This document shows positions 1 to 9,300 of a stretch of 64,000 nt of DNA, one piece after another. Both the position numbers and the translations under genes were made by a program. A model generated the notes under the pieces. It did no database searches and was not told the DNA's origin. It saw only the letters and a list, made by a program, of their open reading frames with translations. Location of the stretch: assembly GCF_025666195.1 (NCBI RefSeq), contig NZ_CP102592.1, forward strand, positions 2,480,001 to 2,544,000, read 5' to 3'. The stretch comes from Xanthomonas sp. CFBP 8443. Lineage in GTDB: Bacteria; Pseudomonadota; Gammaproteobacteria; Xanthomonadales; Xanthomonadaceae. Position 1 is the first letter of the stretch, and every line of letters starts with the position of its first letter.

Positions 1-787
1 CGCCGGCGGGAACGTGGGCGAAATCGTCCCATTCTATCGCCACCGAACGCATCCGGTCGCTGAAATTAGCCGCCGTACTGATTGACTGCGTGATAGATGC
101 CTGGCCGCCGGCCGCGCGAACGCGCCATAGATATACCAGTTCGGGGATGATCGCGGTGCGTCGGCTTAGGAAGTAGGCTTTATGCACGAACGGGCGATCC
201 GCATAGAGCAGGCCGGGAACCATGCCCAGCTGGTGTTCACGCAAGAACGTGGTGCGGAACACCTTGTTCCAATAAAAGCCGTCGTGAATGATGTCGGGGA
301 ACTCTGTCACCGAATCGATCACCCTGCGCCGGCTCCACACGAACGGCTCGTATAAGAATGCGACAGAAGAGTGAGCGCCATCATCGGTGAGTCGCGCGGC
401 GCGTCCGATGACGATGTCGGCGTCACAGCGCAGCGCCTCGGCGATCAGCAGTGCATAGCCATCGGACGTCACCACATCGTCCGAATCGACCAGCGCCACG
501 TACTCACCGCGCGCCATCGCGATGCCTAGGTTGCCCGACACTGCGCCGCCTTCGTTGTCTTTGGTCAGGCAGCGGAAGTTTGGATGGCGTGCCTCGTAGT
601 CGCGGCAGATCGCCAGGCTGTCGTCGCTGCTGGAGTCGTCGATTGCCAGGATCTCGATGTTGGTGTAGCGCTGCGTCAGTAGCGAGTCGAAACATGCCGG
701 AAGGTAGGGGGCCGTGTTGTAGACCAGCACCACAAGCGAAAGCAGCGGCGTAGCATCGGGTTCAGATGCCGCTTGGATCGGGTTCAT
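1..787 (-). CDS. Family-2 glycosyltransferase, 3' end outside window
   Basis: The reading frame is open from ATG at 787 to the window edge, so about 262 N-terminal residues are visible and the C-terminus is missing. The N-terminus has the GT-A fold pattern of family 2: SLVVLVYN, then EILAIDDSSSD, then a nucleotide-sugar/metal motif VALVDSDD (DxD type). Enzymes of this family transfer an activated sugar to a glycan, lipid or protein acceptor in the cytoplasm; the donor and acceptor cannot be read here. Its ATG overlaps the stop of the ATP-grasp/HAD gene (ATGA at 784-787), so it belongs to the same operon and probably acts on the same glycerol-phosphate-containing glycan. Confidence 0.85.
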   Translation of the reverse strand, partial: MNPIQAASEPDATPLLSLVVLVYNTAPYLPACFDSLLTQRYTNIEILAIDDSSSDDSLAICRDYEARHPNFRCLTKDNEGGAVSGNLGIAMARGEYVALVDSDDVVTSDGYALLIAEALRCDADIVIGRAARLTDDGAHSSVAFLYEPFVWSRRRVIDSVTEFPDIIHDGFYWNKVFRTTFLREHQLGMVPGLLYADRPFVHKAYFLSRRTAIIPELVYLWRVRAAGGQASITQSISTAANFSDRMRSVAIEWDDFAHVPAG

Positions 788-2064
788 GCGCGCCACTCCA
801 GCAGTTGTTCTATGGCGTCCACGTCGAAAACCGGGATGCCATGGGTATCGAGTACGTCGCATCGCTCGCGGTAGGAGTCGTCGATGAACAAGGCTCCTTT
901 GGTGTGCGTGACGTACCGGCTCTTTGGCGCGCCATCCTCGATATGCAGTATTTCGTCGAACAGTTCGGCGCTGATGCGGTAGTGCGCCAGCGTCTGTCGC
1001 GGACAGTGCGCATGGCGGGTGATCAGGCTGACCCTGACGCCGCGGTTGGACCACTGGTAAAGCAGCGCCATCAGCAGCGGGTTGACCCGGTCATCGATTA
1101 TCAAAGTATCATCCAGATCCAGGTATACCCGCTCGTAGCGTAGCCCGGTACGGAACCGGCTGTGCAGGGCGCGGTCCATTTGGATTGGGTAGTTTTGCGC
1201 GCAGACACTGAAAGGCATGCTCAAGTGCGCATAGATGCTCAGTAGCGGGTAGTTGACGCCGAGGTTGCGTGACAGTCCCATCGAACCTGCTATGCGCGGC
1301 GCCACTTCGAGCAACTTGGGCACGCCTTGCGCATCTCGGCGCGCTTGGAAGAACCATGCGCCGCGCAGCCTCAGTTCTGCAGCGATCGAAGCGGCCATCG
1401 CGTCGATCGACGGATCGGTAGCGACCGGCTCGGTGCGCACGCTGATGCCACCCTTGATCCGGCTACGCACGCGCGGGGCGGCATGCAGCAGAGCGCCGGC
1501 GTGGTCGGAGATGCAGTCCACGGTATATTCTGCGCCAGGAAGATATTCGCTGAAAACGTACTCGATGGGGCTGTCGCGCAGTTGGCGATGGCGGGCCGCG
1601 TTGTCTACGCGTTCCGCGCCCTGGCTGCCTTGGCCGACCGCTGGCTTGGCGAAGATCGGATAACCCGGCGTTGCACTATCGATATCGGCAGGCACTATGC
1701 CCAGCGGACGTAGCCGTGCGTAGGCGAGGTTCTTGTTGCGGCATAGTGCTGCGGTTTCGGCGTCTGGGACCATTGCCGCGGCCCGCAATTTCGAATGATG
1801 CTGGGCCAGCACTGGAATCACGCTGTCATGTGCGGGAAGCACGATGTCGATTTTCCATTCATCGATCAGCTGATTGAGCTGCTCGATGAAGTCGGTCGAT
1901 GCGACATGTGCGTCTATCTGCCGATAGCGCGCGTAGACGAACTCCCCGTGATCGGATACCGACGAAGCGCCGTGAACGCGCACAACCTTGCTGTACTTCA
2001 ACGCTGCGTGGATCTCCAGACCTATTTCCGAACCACAGGGGAAGACGAGCGCATTTAGGATCAA
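784..2064 (-). CDS. ATP-grasp / HAD two-domain fusion protein
   Basis: 426 residues in two recognisable halves. Residues about 1-290 are ATP-grasp-like: glycine-rich loop KPAVGQGSQG at 140-149, SEYLPGAEYTVD near 172-183 and the metal-site strand LLEVAPRIAGS near 251-261. Residues about 313-426 are a HAD phosphatase-type domain with all four motifs: DLDDT (316-320), Thr in ITRH near 349, Lys in PKS near 381, and FIDDS near 393. ATP-grasp enzymes join a carboxylate to an amine or thiol through an acyl phosphate; HAD domains usually hydrolyse phosphate esters. The combination suggests a ligase and phosphatase acting on one pathway intermediate, but no substrate is evident. Start overlaps the upstream stop by 4 nt, as does its stop with the next gene. 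Confidence 0.8.
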   Translation of the reverse strand: MILNALVFPCGSEIGLEIHAALKYSKVVRVHGASSVSDHGEFVYARYRQIDAHVASTDFIEQLNQLIDEWKIDIVLPAHDSVIPVLAQHHSKLRAAAMVPDAETAALCRNKNLAYARLRPLGIVPADIDSATPGYPIFAKPAVGQGSQGAERVDNAARHRQLRDSPIEYVFSEYLPGAEYTVDCISDHAGALLHAAPRVRSRIKGGISVRTEPVATDPSIDAMAASIAAELRLRGAWFFQARRDAQGVPKLLEVAPRIAGSMGLSRNLGVNYPLLSIYAHLSMPFSVCAQNYPIQMDRALHSRFRTGLRYERVYLDLDDTLIIDDRVNPLLMALLYQWSNRGVRVSLITRHAHCPRQTLAHYRISAELFDEILHIEDGAPKSRYVTHTKGALFIDDSYRERCDVLDTHGIPVFDVDAIEQLLEWRA

Positions 2065-3620
2065 GGAGCGCCTCCAAATACGGCTTCAATCACGCGCCGT
2101 GCCACGTTTCCGTCGTTCAATGCGCAGTAGCGACGACGAAAGGCGGCGTAGCGCCCTGCATATGCCTCAGTGACCGTCGGCAGATCGCCGAATAGCGCTA
2201 CCAACTCCGCTGTGGTGCGCGCCAGCGGGCCGGGCAGGTCGCGCTCCACGTCTAGGTAGAAACCACGGATCTCCGACGCGTACAGCTCCAAGTCGTAGCA
2301 GTAGAACAGGATCGGTTTTCCAGTGACGGCATAGTCGAAGAGTACCGAAGAATAGTCGGTGATGAGCACGTCGGCGAGCAGGCACAGCTCGTTAATGTCA
2401 TCCAAGTGCGAAAGGTCTACCACGTTGGCCGGTAGAGCGTCAGGATCCAGGCGCGCGGCGACCAAATGGTGAGCTTTGACCAGCAACGTCTGCTTCGGCG
2501 CCAGCGCCGAAGACAACGCCTGCAGGTCCAACTGTAGGTCAAAATCGAAACGCCATGCCCCGATTGGCTTGTGGTCGCGCCACGTTGGCGCATACAGCAC
2601 GAAGCTGTGATCCGAAGACAGGCCCAGGCGCGCTGCCAACGCGGCTCGGTCTAGGACGGGATTGAACAATGGATCGGTCAACGGATAGCCGGTCTCCAGG
2701 ATTGGCCCGCAGTAGCGGAAGGCGCGGCGGAAGATTTCGGTGGAGTAAGAGTTCTCGCTGAGCAGTACGCTCCAGCCGCGCGATTCGCGGTAGAAATTCT
2801 CGCGCGCGTCGGCTTCCGGCCCGGCGACCTCGATGTCGTAGGAAAGTCGCTTTAACGGCGTGCCATGCCAAGTCTGTAAGTACACGGTCTCCGGCTTGCG
2901 CCCAGGCGCGGCGAAGAGCACGTTGTTGACCCGGTACTTGGCCTGTGCCAGCAGCCGGTAGTAGTCGGGTGAGCCACGCACCACCCGCGGTGGATCGCCT
3001 GGAATCGGCTGATTGCCGCTGTAGGCCCAGGCGCAGCGCAGGTCCGGGCGAAGCTCACGCAAGGCTTCGTAGACATAGCGCGGATTGCCGGCGTAGCTCT
3101 TGCCGAGGAAGCTCTCGAACAGGACCAGATCTTCCTGCAGTGGCAGCTCCCGCAGCCAGTCCCCGAAACGGGCCTTGGCGTTCTCTGCGGCCACCATGCG
3201 CTGGTGCTGTGCGTGCGGAGCAACGTACAACACCAGTGAGCCCACGCTATCACTCAGATAGGCCGACAAACCGTGCGCGCCAACGCGCTGCTCAAGGAAA
3301 TGCCGCGGGTGACCGGGACTCGGCGACGAGATCAGTGGCAGCACCGTTTCGCCGTTGGACTGTCTGCGGCACAACTGCACATCCCAGCGGCCGGCCGGCG
3401 CGTCGAGCAGCGGATGAATCGGAACTGCAGCACGCAGCTCGCCGGCTACGGCCTCACACGCGGCAACGAGCGTATCGCCGCCATCGCGCCTAACCAGGCG
3501 CAGTTCCCATGCCTCGGCACGCCGCGACGGCACCCACTGAAGCGCTACGCGCAACACATTGTCATGCAGCGACAACCCACTCGGCACATCGAAAGCGAGT
3601 TCCCGCACACTCGGCTCCAT
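2061..3620 (-). CDS. CDP-glycerol glycerophosphotransferase, TagB/TagF family
   Basis: About 519 residues. The C-terminal two thirds carry the poly(glycerol-phosphate) transferase signatures: TWHGTPLKRLSYD, ETGYPLTDPLF, the catalytic-region LVKAHH, and ADVLITDYSSVLFDY. These enzymes transfer glycerol-phosphate from CDP-glycerol to a glycan acceptor at the inner face of the membrane. The N-terminal 150 residues look like a separate accessory region. A longer frame opens at 3761, but that would overlap the cytidylyltransferase gene by 133 nt; the ATG at 3620 sits 8 nt after that gene's stop and is preferred. It makes a natural pair with the TagD-like gene just upstream, which would supply CDP-glycerol. 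Confidence 0.85.
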   Translation of the reverse strand: MEPSVRELAFDVPSGLSLHDNVLRVALQWVPSRRAEAWELRLVRRDGGDTLVAACEAVAGELRAAVPIHPLLDAPAGRWDVQLCRRQSNGETVLPLISSPSPGHPRHFLEQRVGAHGLSAYLSDSVGSLVLYVAPHAQHQRMVAAENAKARFGDWLRELPLQEDLVLFESFLGKSYAGNPRYVYEALRELRPDLRCAWAYSGNQPIPGDPPRVVRGSPDYYRLLAQAKYRVNNVLFAAPGRKPETVYLQTWHGTPLKRLSYDIEVAGPEADARENFYRESRGWSVLLSENSYSTEIFRRAFRYCGPILETGYPLTDPLFNPVLDRAALAARLGLSSDHSFVLYAPTWRDHKPIGAWRFDFDLQLDLQALSSALAPKQTLLVKAHHLVAARLDPDALPANVVDLSHLDDINELCLLADVLITDYSSVLFDYAVTGKPILFYCYDLELYASEIRGFYLDVERDLPGPLARTTAELVALFGDLPTVTEAYAGRYAAFRRRYCALNDGNVARRVIEAVFGGAP

Positions 3621-3628
3621 GGCGCGCG

Positions 3629-4075
3629 TCAGCGCGAGGAACGCAGCGGTAGCACGGCGACATCGACGGCAGCTTGCGACGCTGGCGCATTCTCGCGCGC
3701 AAGCGCTTTCAGTGAAGAGCTGGAGATGTTCTCGGTGCGCGGCAGATAGCGCACCTGACAATAGCGGGAGAGGAAATCAAACTCACCTTGCCAGTCCGAT
3801 CCCATCACCAGCAGGTCGCCGTGGTACTTGCGGATGTCGTTGGCCTTTTGCTCCCAACTATCTTCGACAAAAACGTCGTCAACGTAGCGGATCGCGCGCA
3901 ATACTGCTTCGCGGCTGGCATAGTCCTGCAGAGCGCTCTTGTGCTTGAGCGCGTTGAACGTATCGCTGGAAAGTCCGACCAACAGCCTGTCGCCTAGCTC
4001 GCGCGCGCCGCGCAGCAGATTTATGTGGCCCACATGCAGGAGATCGAAGGTGCCGTAGGTCAGAACGACGGTCAT
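3629..4075 (-). CDS. Glycerol-3-phosphate cytidylyltransferase-like (TagD family)
   Basis: 148 residues, the usual size of TagD. The nucleotidyltransferase signature GTFDLLHVGH (HxGH) is at residues 7-16, and the second signature appears as RTENISSSSLK, in place of the usual RTxGISTT. The predicted reaction is CTP plus glycerol-3-phosphate giving CDP-glycerol and pyrophosphate. It heads the four-gene operon and has a Shine-Dalgarno sequence (AGGAG, about 8 nt upstream). A 59-nt gap separates it from fleQ and holds no promoter I recognise, so it may be read through from the rpoN2-fleQ operon. A related polyol phosphate cannot be excluded as substrate. Confidence 0.87.
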   Translation of the reverse strand: MTVVLTYGTFDLLHVGHINLLRGARELGDRLLVGLSSDTFNALKHKSALQDYASREAVLRAIRYVDDVFVEDSWEQKANDIRKYHGDLLVMGSDWQGEFDFLSRYCQVRYLPRTENISSSSLKALARENAPASQAAVDVAVLPLRSSR

Positions 4076-4134
4076 GCGAGAAGCTCCTGGGTCACAGTTG
4101 CGGTGGCCGCTGGGGTGAATGTCGACGTGCCGGC

Positions 4135-5621
<1,487 letters not shown>

Positions 5622-5625
<4 letters not shown>

Positions 5626-6005
5626 GCCGGTACTCCCTCTGTGCGTAAGCCCTCCAGGATCGGCATCACTTCCTGGATGTAGGACAGCTTGCTGACGAAG
5701 TTGTCGGCACCGGCGCGCATGGCGTGCTCGCGGTGTTCGGCATCGTCGAAATGGCTGGCGATCACGATGTACGGGGCCTGGTCCTGGGTCTTGATCAGGC
5801 GCGTGGCCTGCAGCCCGCCCATCTCGGGCATGGCCAGGTCCATCAGCACCACCTGCGGGCGTAGCGACTCGGAGCGTTCGATCGCCTCCAGGCCGTTGGC
5901 GGCGCTGCCGATCACCTCCATCCAGTCGAGCTTGCGGAAGTGGCGCATCGCGGCATTGATGAAGCCTTCGTGGTCGTCGACCAGAAGCACGGACAGTTTG
6001 TTCAT
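5622..6005 (-). CDS. Single-domain response regulator (receiver only)
   Basis: 127 residues, consisting only of a CheY-like receiver: acidic pocket VDDHE, phosphoacceptor Asp in [13 protein letters not shown], a Ser/Thr-region ASHFDD and Lys in VSKLS. No output domain, so it must act by protein contact. ATG at 6005 gives the usual [11 protein letters not shown] start; an in-frame ATG at 6011 is also possible and is closer to the AAGGA Shine-Dalgarno at 6014-6018. It lies between rpoN2 and fleQ and overlaps fleQ, which suggests a role in tuning FleQ or flagellar gene activation. Its kinase is not identifiable from position alone. Confidence 0.88.
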
Positions 6006-6018
6006 ATGCATTGTTTCC

Positions 6019-7416
6019 TTAGCTCGCGCGGGCCAGCAGCGGTTTGGCGCGACGGCGTTCGCGGGCGGGGGCGATATCCAGTTGTTCACGGTACTTGGCC
6101 ACGGTGCGCCGGGCCACGTTCACGCCCTGGCGCGCCAGCAAGCCGGCGATCGCCTCGTCGGCCAGCGGCCGCCCCGACGGCTCGGATTCGATCAGGCGCC
6201 GCACCATCGCGCGCACCGCCTGTCCCGAGACCGCGGCGCCTTCCAGGCGCACGGCGAAGAAATGCTTCAGTTCGAAGGTACCACGCGGCGTCTGCAGGTA
6301 TTTGCCGGTGGTGATGCGCGACACGGTGGATTCGTGCATGCCGATCGCGTCGGCCACTTCCTTCAGGGTCAGCGGCGCCATCGCTTCCTCGCCCTTGACC
6401 AGGAACGCGGCCTGGCGCTCGACGATGGCGCGGGTGGTGCGCAGCAGGGTCTCGTAGCGCATCGACAGGCCGCGGGTCAGCCAGCGCGCTTCCTGCAGCA
6501 TCTCGCGCAGCGGCGCCGCCGCCTCGCCGGCCTCGGCCAGGGCGCGCTCGTGCATCGGGTTGACGGTGACGCGGTGGGTGGTGGCCGGGTTCAGCGCGAC
6601 CCGCCAGGTGCCGTCGCTGTGCCAGGCGACCACGTCCGGGATCACGTGGCCCAGGTTTTCCGGCAGCAGGCTGTCGCCGGGACGCGGCTGCAGCGACAGG
6701 ATCAGCCGCACCGCTTCGCGCACGTCGTCGGCTTCGGCGTCGAGCTGGCGCGCCAGCAGCGGGTAGTCGTGGCTGGCGAGCAGGTTCAGGTCGCCGGCCA
6801 GGATGCGCGCGGCCAGGTGGCGGCCGGCGACGCGGCCGGGTAGGGCGGCCAGCTGCACGCTCAGGCATTCGCGCAGGTCGCAGGCGGCCAGGCCGGCGGG
6901 GTCGCCGTGCAGCAGCCGCTGGCGGACCGCCTCCACCTGCGCGGCGGGCTGGTCGAAGCGCGCGCAGGCGAGCAGGGTCAGCGTGTCCAGCGCGCCGTCG
7001 AGGTAGCCGGCATCGTCGCTGTGCTCCAGCCAGAACGCGGCCACTTCCAGCTGGCGCTCGTCCAGTTCCAGCGCCAGGCGCTGCAACACCCGCACCTGCG
7101 GGTCGGTGGATTCGCCGGCAGCGATGCGCTGCATGCGGTCGTCCTCGCCTTCGCTCCAGCCGGCGACGGGGATATCCCACATCGAGGATTCGGGCAGCTC
7201 GTCGAACGCGGCGGTTTCCAACGCGTTGTCGTGATCGACGACCGGCTCGAGCACGCCTTCCGGCTCTTCCAGTTCCAGCAGCGGGTTGTTCTCCAGCGCG
7301 CGCCGGACTTCCAGTTCCAGTTGCATCCCGTCCAGCTGCAGCAATCGGATCGACTGCAGCAACTGCGGCGTCAGGTGGAGGTGCTGGCCTAGCTGGGCGG
7401 AGACGGTCGGCTTCAT
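6019..7416 (-). CDS. rpoN2: RNA polymerase sigma-54 factor RpoN2
   Basis: 465 residues with the full sigma-54 layout: Gln/Leu-rich region I (QLGQHLHLTPQLLQSIRLLQL-type stretch at residues 8-28) that is held by activators, an acidic region II, a core-binding middle, a helix-turn-helix (TLKEVADAIGMHESTVSRIT) and the C-terminal RpoN box ARRTVAKYRE that reads the -24 element. Location in the flagellar cluster next to fleQ matches the second, flagellar copy known in Xanthomonas, hence rpoN2. Its own upstream region carries two sigma-54 promoters, implying autoregulation or control by a second RpoN elsewhere. Confidence 0.93.
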   Translation of the reverse strand: MKPTVSAQLGQHLHLTPQLLQSIRLLQLDGMQLELEVRRALENNPLLELEEPEGVLEPVVDHDNALETAAFDELPESSMWDIPVAGWSEGEDDRMQRIAAGESTDPQVRVLQRLALELDERQLEVAAFWLEHSDDAGYLDGALDTLTLLACARFDQPAAQVEAVRQRLLHGDPAGLAACDLRECLSVQLAALPGRVAGRHLAARILAGDLNLLASHDYPLLARQLDAEADDVREAVRLILSLQPRPGDSLLPENLGHVIPDVVAWHSDGTWRVALNPATTHRVTVNPMHERALAEAGEAAAPLREMLQEARWLTRGLSMRYETLLRTTRAIVERQAAFLVKGEEAMAPLTLKEVADAIGMHESTVSRITTGKYLQTPRGTFELKHFFAVRLEGAAVSGQAVRAMVRRLIESEPSGRPLADEAIAGLLARQGVNVARRTVAKYREQLDIAPARERRRAKPLLARAS

Positions 7417-7460
7417 GCGAACTTCCTCGGTTTGGCGCCAAGCCTCTGGCGCCCGTGGAA

Positions 7461-7476
7461 TGCATAGTGCTTGCCA
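7461..7476 (-). promoter_or_regulatory. Sigma-54 promoter proximal to rpoN2
   Basis: Minus-strand sequence TGGCAAG-CACT-ATGCA has the -24 GG and -12 GC separated by 10 nt, the invariant spacing of sigma-54 promoters. It ends 45 nt before the rpoN2 ATG. A palindrome lies about 60-75 nt further upstream, the usual distance for an activator site. Confidence 0.65.
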
Positions 7477-7533
7477 TCCGACGGTAACAGAATCGGGAGG
7501 TTCCTGAGCGAGGTAGTCAAATTCCCGACAGTC

Positions 7534-7552
7534 TGTAGGGAAAATCCCTACA
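7534..7552. promoter_or_regulatory. Perfect palindrome, likely activator site for rpoN2
   Basis: TGTAGGGAAAATCCCTACA: two 8-nt arms around AAA, followed on the plus strand by a third half-site TGTAGGG at 7557-7563. It stands between the two sigma-54 promoters of rpoN2. Candidates for binding are the LuxR-type regulator encoded at 7703-8335 (similar in setting to FsnR of Stenotrophomonas) or FleQ. The symmetry is seen directly; the binding protein is inference. Confidence 0.55.
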
Positions 7553-7638
7553 TGCGTGTAGGGGGTGCCGGTCGACCGGCGCTGCAGAGCCAGTGCTGGC
7601 GGGCTTCGCCAGGTTCACGGCGGCAGCTGACCGGTTAA

Positions 7639-7654
7639 GGCAAGCGCCATGCCA
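7639..7654 (-). promoter_or_regulatory. Sigma-54 promoter distal to rpoN2
   Basis: Minus-strand TGGCATG-GCGC-TTGCC matches the consensus TGGCACG-N4-TTGCW closely, with GG-N10-GC spacing. It lies 48 nt after the stop codon of the LuxR-type regulator gene and 222 nt before rpoN2, so its transcript would carry the TGTAGGG palindrome in a long leader. Confidence 0.65.
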
Positions 7655-7702
7655 GTGCGGCGTGTCGGGAATCCGTTGCGCGCTGCTTCGGTTGCCCGCG
7701 AC

Positions 7703-8335
7703 TCAGGTCAGTTCGTTCTGATGACGCGCGGCCAGCAGCACCAGGTCGTTGGCGCGCCGGCAGCCCAGCGATTCCATCATCCGCGCGCGGTGGGTCTCGA
7801 CCGTCTTGACGCTGATGCCCAGGTCTGAGGCGATTTCCTTGTTGCTCTGGCCGCGGCCGATCTGGCGCAGGATCTCGCGCTGCCGCGGCGACAGCGCGGC
7901 GATGCCGACCGGGCGTTCGCGGCCGAGCATCGGCGCGATCATCTTCGAGGAGATCTGCGGACTCAGGAACACCTGGTTGGCGCTGGCCGCACGCAGCGCC
8001 AGTTCCAGTTCCAGCGGCGCCGCATCCTTGACCACGAAGCCGGTGGCGCCACGGTCCAGCGCGTCGCGCACGTGCACCGGGTCGTCGTGCATCGACATCA
8101 TCACCACACGGGTCTTGGGCGAGGTCTGCAGCACGTCGCTCAGTGCGTCCAGGCCGCTGCGCCCGGGCAGCGACAGGTCCATCAGCACCAGGTCGGGGCG
8201 GTGCAGGGTGGTCAGGTCCACCGCCTGCTGCGCGTTGCTGGCCTCGGCGACCACGTCGACGTCGGCGAACGCCTGCAACAGCCGGCTCAGGCCGGCGCGA
8301 ACCAGGGTGTGATCGTCGACGATGATGACTCGCAC
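7703..8335 (-). CDS. NarL/LuxR-family response regulator, FsnR-like
   Basis: 210 residues: receiver at 1-120 (VDDHT, phosphoacceptor in LVLMDLSLPG, MSMHDD, Lys in VVKDA) and a LuxR-type DNA-binding domain at about 148-205 (LSPRQREILRQIGRGQSNKEIA, then SVKTVETHRARMM). It is the last gene of the fliD-fliS-fliT-PilZ string and lies directly upstream of the rpoN2 promoters. In Stenotrophomonas the NarL-type regulator FsnR in an equivalent setting activates flagellar operons; the equivalence here is by family and position only. The NarL-type kinase at 30919-33018 is a possible partner. Confidence 0.85.
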   Translation of the reverse strand: MRVIIVDDHTLVRAGLSRLLQAFADVDVVAEASNAQQAVDLTTLHRPDLVLMDLSLPGRSGLDALSDVLQTSPKTRVVMMSMHDDPVHVRDALDRGATGFVVKDAAPLELELALRAASANQVFLSPQISSKMIAPMLGRERPVGIAALSPRQREILRQIGRGQSNKEIASDLGISVKTVETHRARMMESLGCRRANDLVLLAARHQNELT

Positions 8336-8404
8336 GGTGGAAGTCCCTCTCTACTAGTACCGCACCTTAGCCGAGCGCGCCGCTGCCGCCAACCTCGCCG
8401 CCGC

Positions 8405-9004
8405 TCACGGCGCGGGCGGCGCCCGCTCGGCCGCACGCCGGTTGTCGGCGATCTGGCGCCGGTGCAGGCGGAACAGGTGGCGCTCCAGGGCTTCTTCCAT
8501 GCCCGCCGGCTGGGTTTCGAAGCGCAGCCACAGGTAGAAACCGCTGCCGGCGACGGCTTCGGCCAGCACCTGCACCGGCAGTTCCAGGTAGTCGGGCAGC
8601 CAGTCGGAGGGCTGCAGGCGCAGCAGGCCGGCGGCGCCGGGGGCGGCACCGGAGCGCGAACCCAGCTCCAATCTCAGTCCGCGACGCGACCAGCGCAATG
8701 GACGCAGCGGCAGGGTGTCTTCGTGTTGCCGCGCCAGCCGGCCGAGCAGTACCAGCATCAGGTCGAGCTTGGCGTCCATGCGCTGCAGTTGCAGCGGCTG
8801 GTCGCCGCGTTCCTCGCTGCCGTCGTCGCTGCGCAGGTCCTCGATCTGGGCCAGGCCGCGCAGCAGCGCTTCGCCGGCGCCGAAGCGGCCGATGCCGTTG
8901 CCGAGCTTGAAATCGGCCGGCAGCGCCAGTTCGCAGCTGAGCGTGTCGTGGAACAGCTCGGTCTCGGCGGGATGGTGCGCGGTGCCGTCGGACACGCTGT
9001 TCAT
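8405..9004 (-). CDS. Atypical PilZ-domain-like protein of the flagellar cluster
   Basis: 199 residues, no signal peptide or membrane segment. The N-terminal part resembles the helical/beta start of YcgR-like proteins (LFHDTLSCELALPADFKLGN), and the second half (LPLRPLRWSRRGLRLELGSR...GLLRLQPSDWLPDYLELPVQV) has the spacing of a PilZ barrel, but the RxxxR and D/NxSxxG c-di-GMP signature is not clear. Xanthomonas has a divergent PilZ protein encoded in its flagellar cluster, and this is probably it. ATG at 9004 overlaps the stop of the FliT-like gene by 4 nt. c-di-GMP binding is not supported by the residues seen. Confidence 0.6.
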   Translation of the reverse strand: MNSVSDGTAHHPAETELFHDTLSCELALPADFKLGNGIGRFGAGEALLRGLAQIEDLRSDDGSEERGDQPLQLQRMDAKLDLMLVLLGRLARQHEDTLPLRPLRWSRRGLRLELGSRSGAAPGAAGLLRLQPSDWLPDYLELPVQVLAEAVAGSGFYLWLRFETQPAGMEEALERHLFRLHRRQIADNRRAAERAPPAP

Positions 9005-9300
9005 CTCAGCGATCCGGCCTGCGAATAGGCGCGTGCGGCATTGTTGGATTGGCGGTTGGCGCGCAGCCAGTCGCCGGCTTCGTCGCGCGCCTGGCACATC
9101 TGCGCGATCACCGCCTGTTGCAGCGTCAGCAGCGAGGCCAGGCCATCGCGTGCGGCGTCGGCGCCGGTCTGTTGCAGGTAGTGGCGCAGATGCTGGTCGT
9201 GCTCGGCGACCAGGCGCTCGGCCAGCGCGTGCTCGTCGCTATCGAGCGCCTGCTGCAGCTGCTGCAGTTCGGCGTGCAGCGAGTCGAGGCTGACGGTCAT
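9001..9300 (-). CDS. FliT-like flagellar export chaperone
   Basis: 99 residues, almost entirely helical and rich in Leu, Gln and Ala (LDSLHAELQQLQQALDSDEH). Size, helical make-up and position after fliS match FliT-type chaperones, which bind the cap protein FliD before export. Sequence similarity to FliT is too weak to be certain by eye. The start overlaps the fliS stop by 4 nt. Confidence 0.6.
   Translation of the reverse strand: MTVSLDSLHAELQQLQQALDSDEHALAERLVAEHDQHLRHYLQQTGADAARDGLASLLTLQQAVIAQMCQARDEAGDWLRANRQSNNAARAYSQAGSLR

Noticed and set aside
2061..3761. Longer version of the glycerophosphotransferase starting at 3761
   Set aside because: Would overlap the TagD-like gene by 133 nt, and the added residues are Cys/Arg-rich and unlike the family; ATG 3620 fits the gene spacing.
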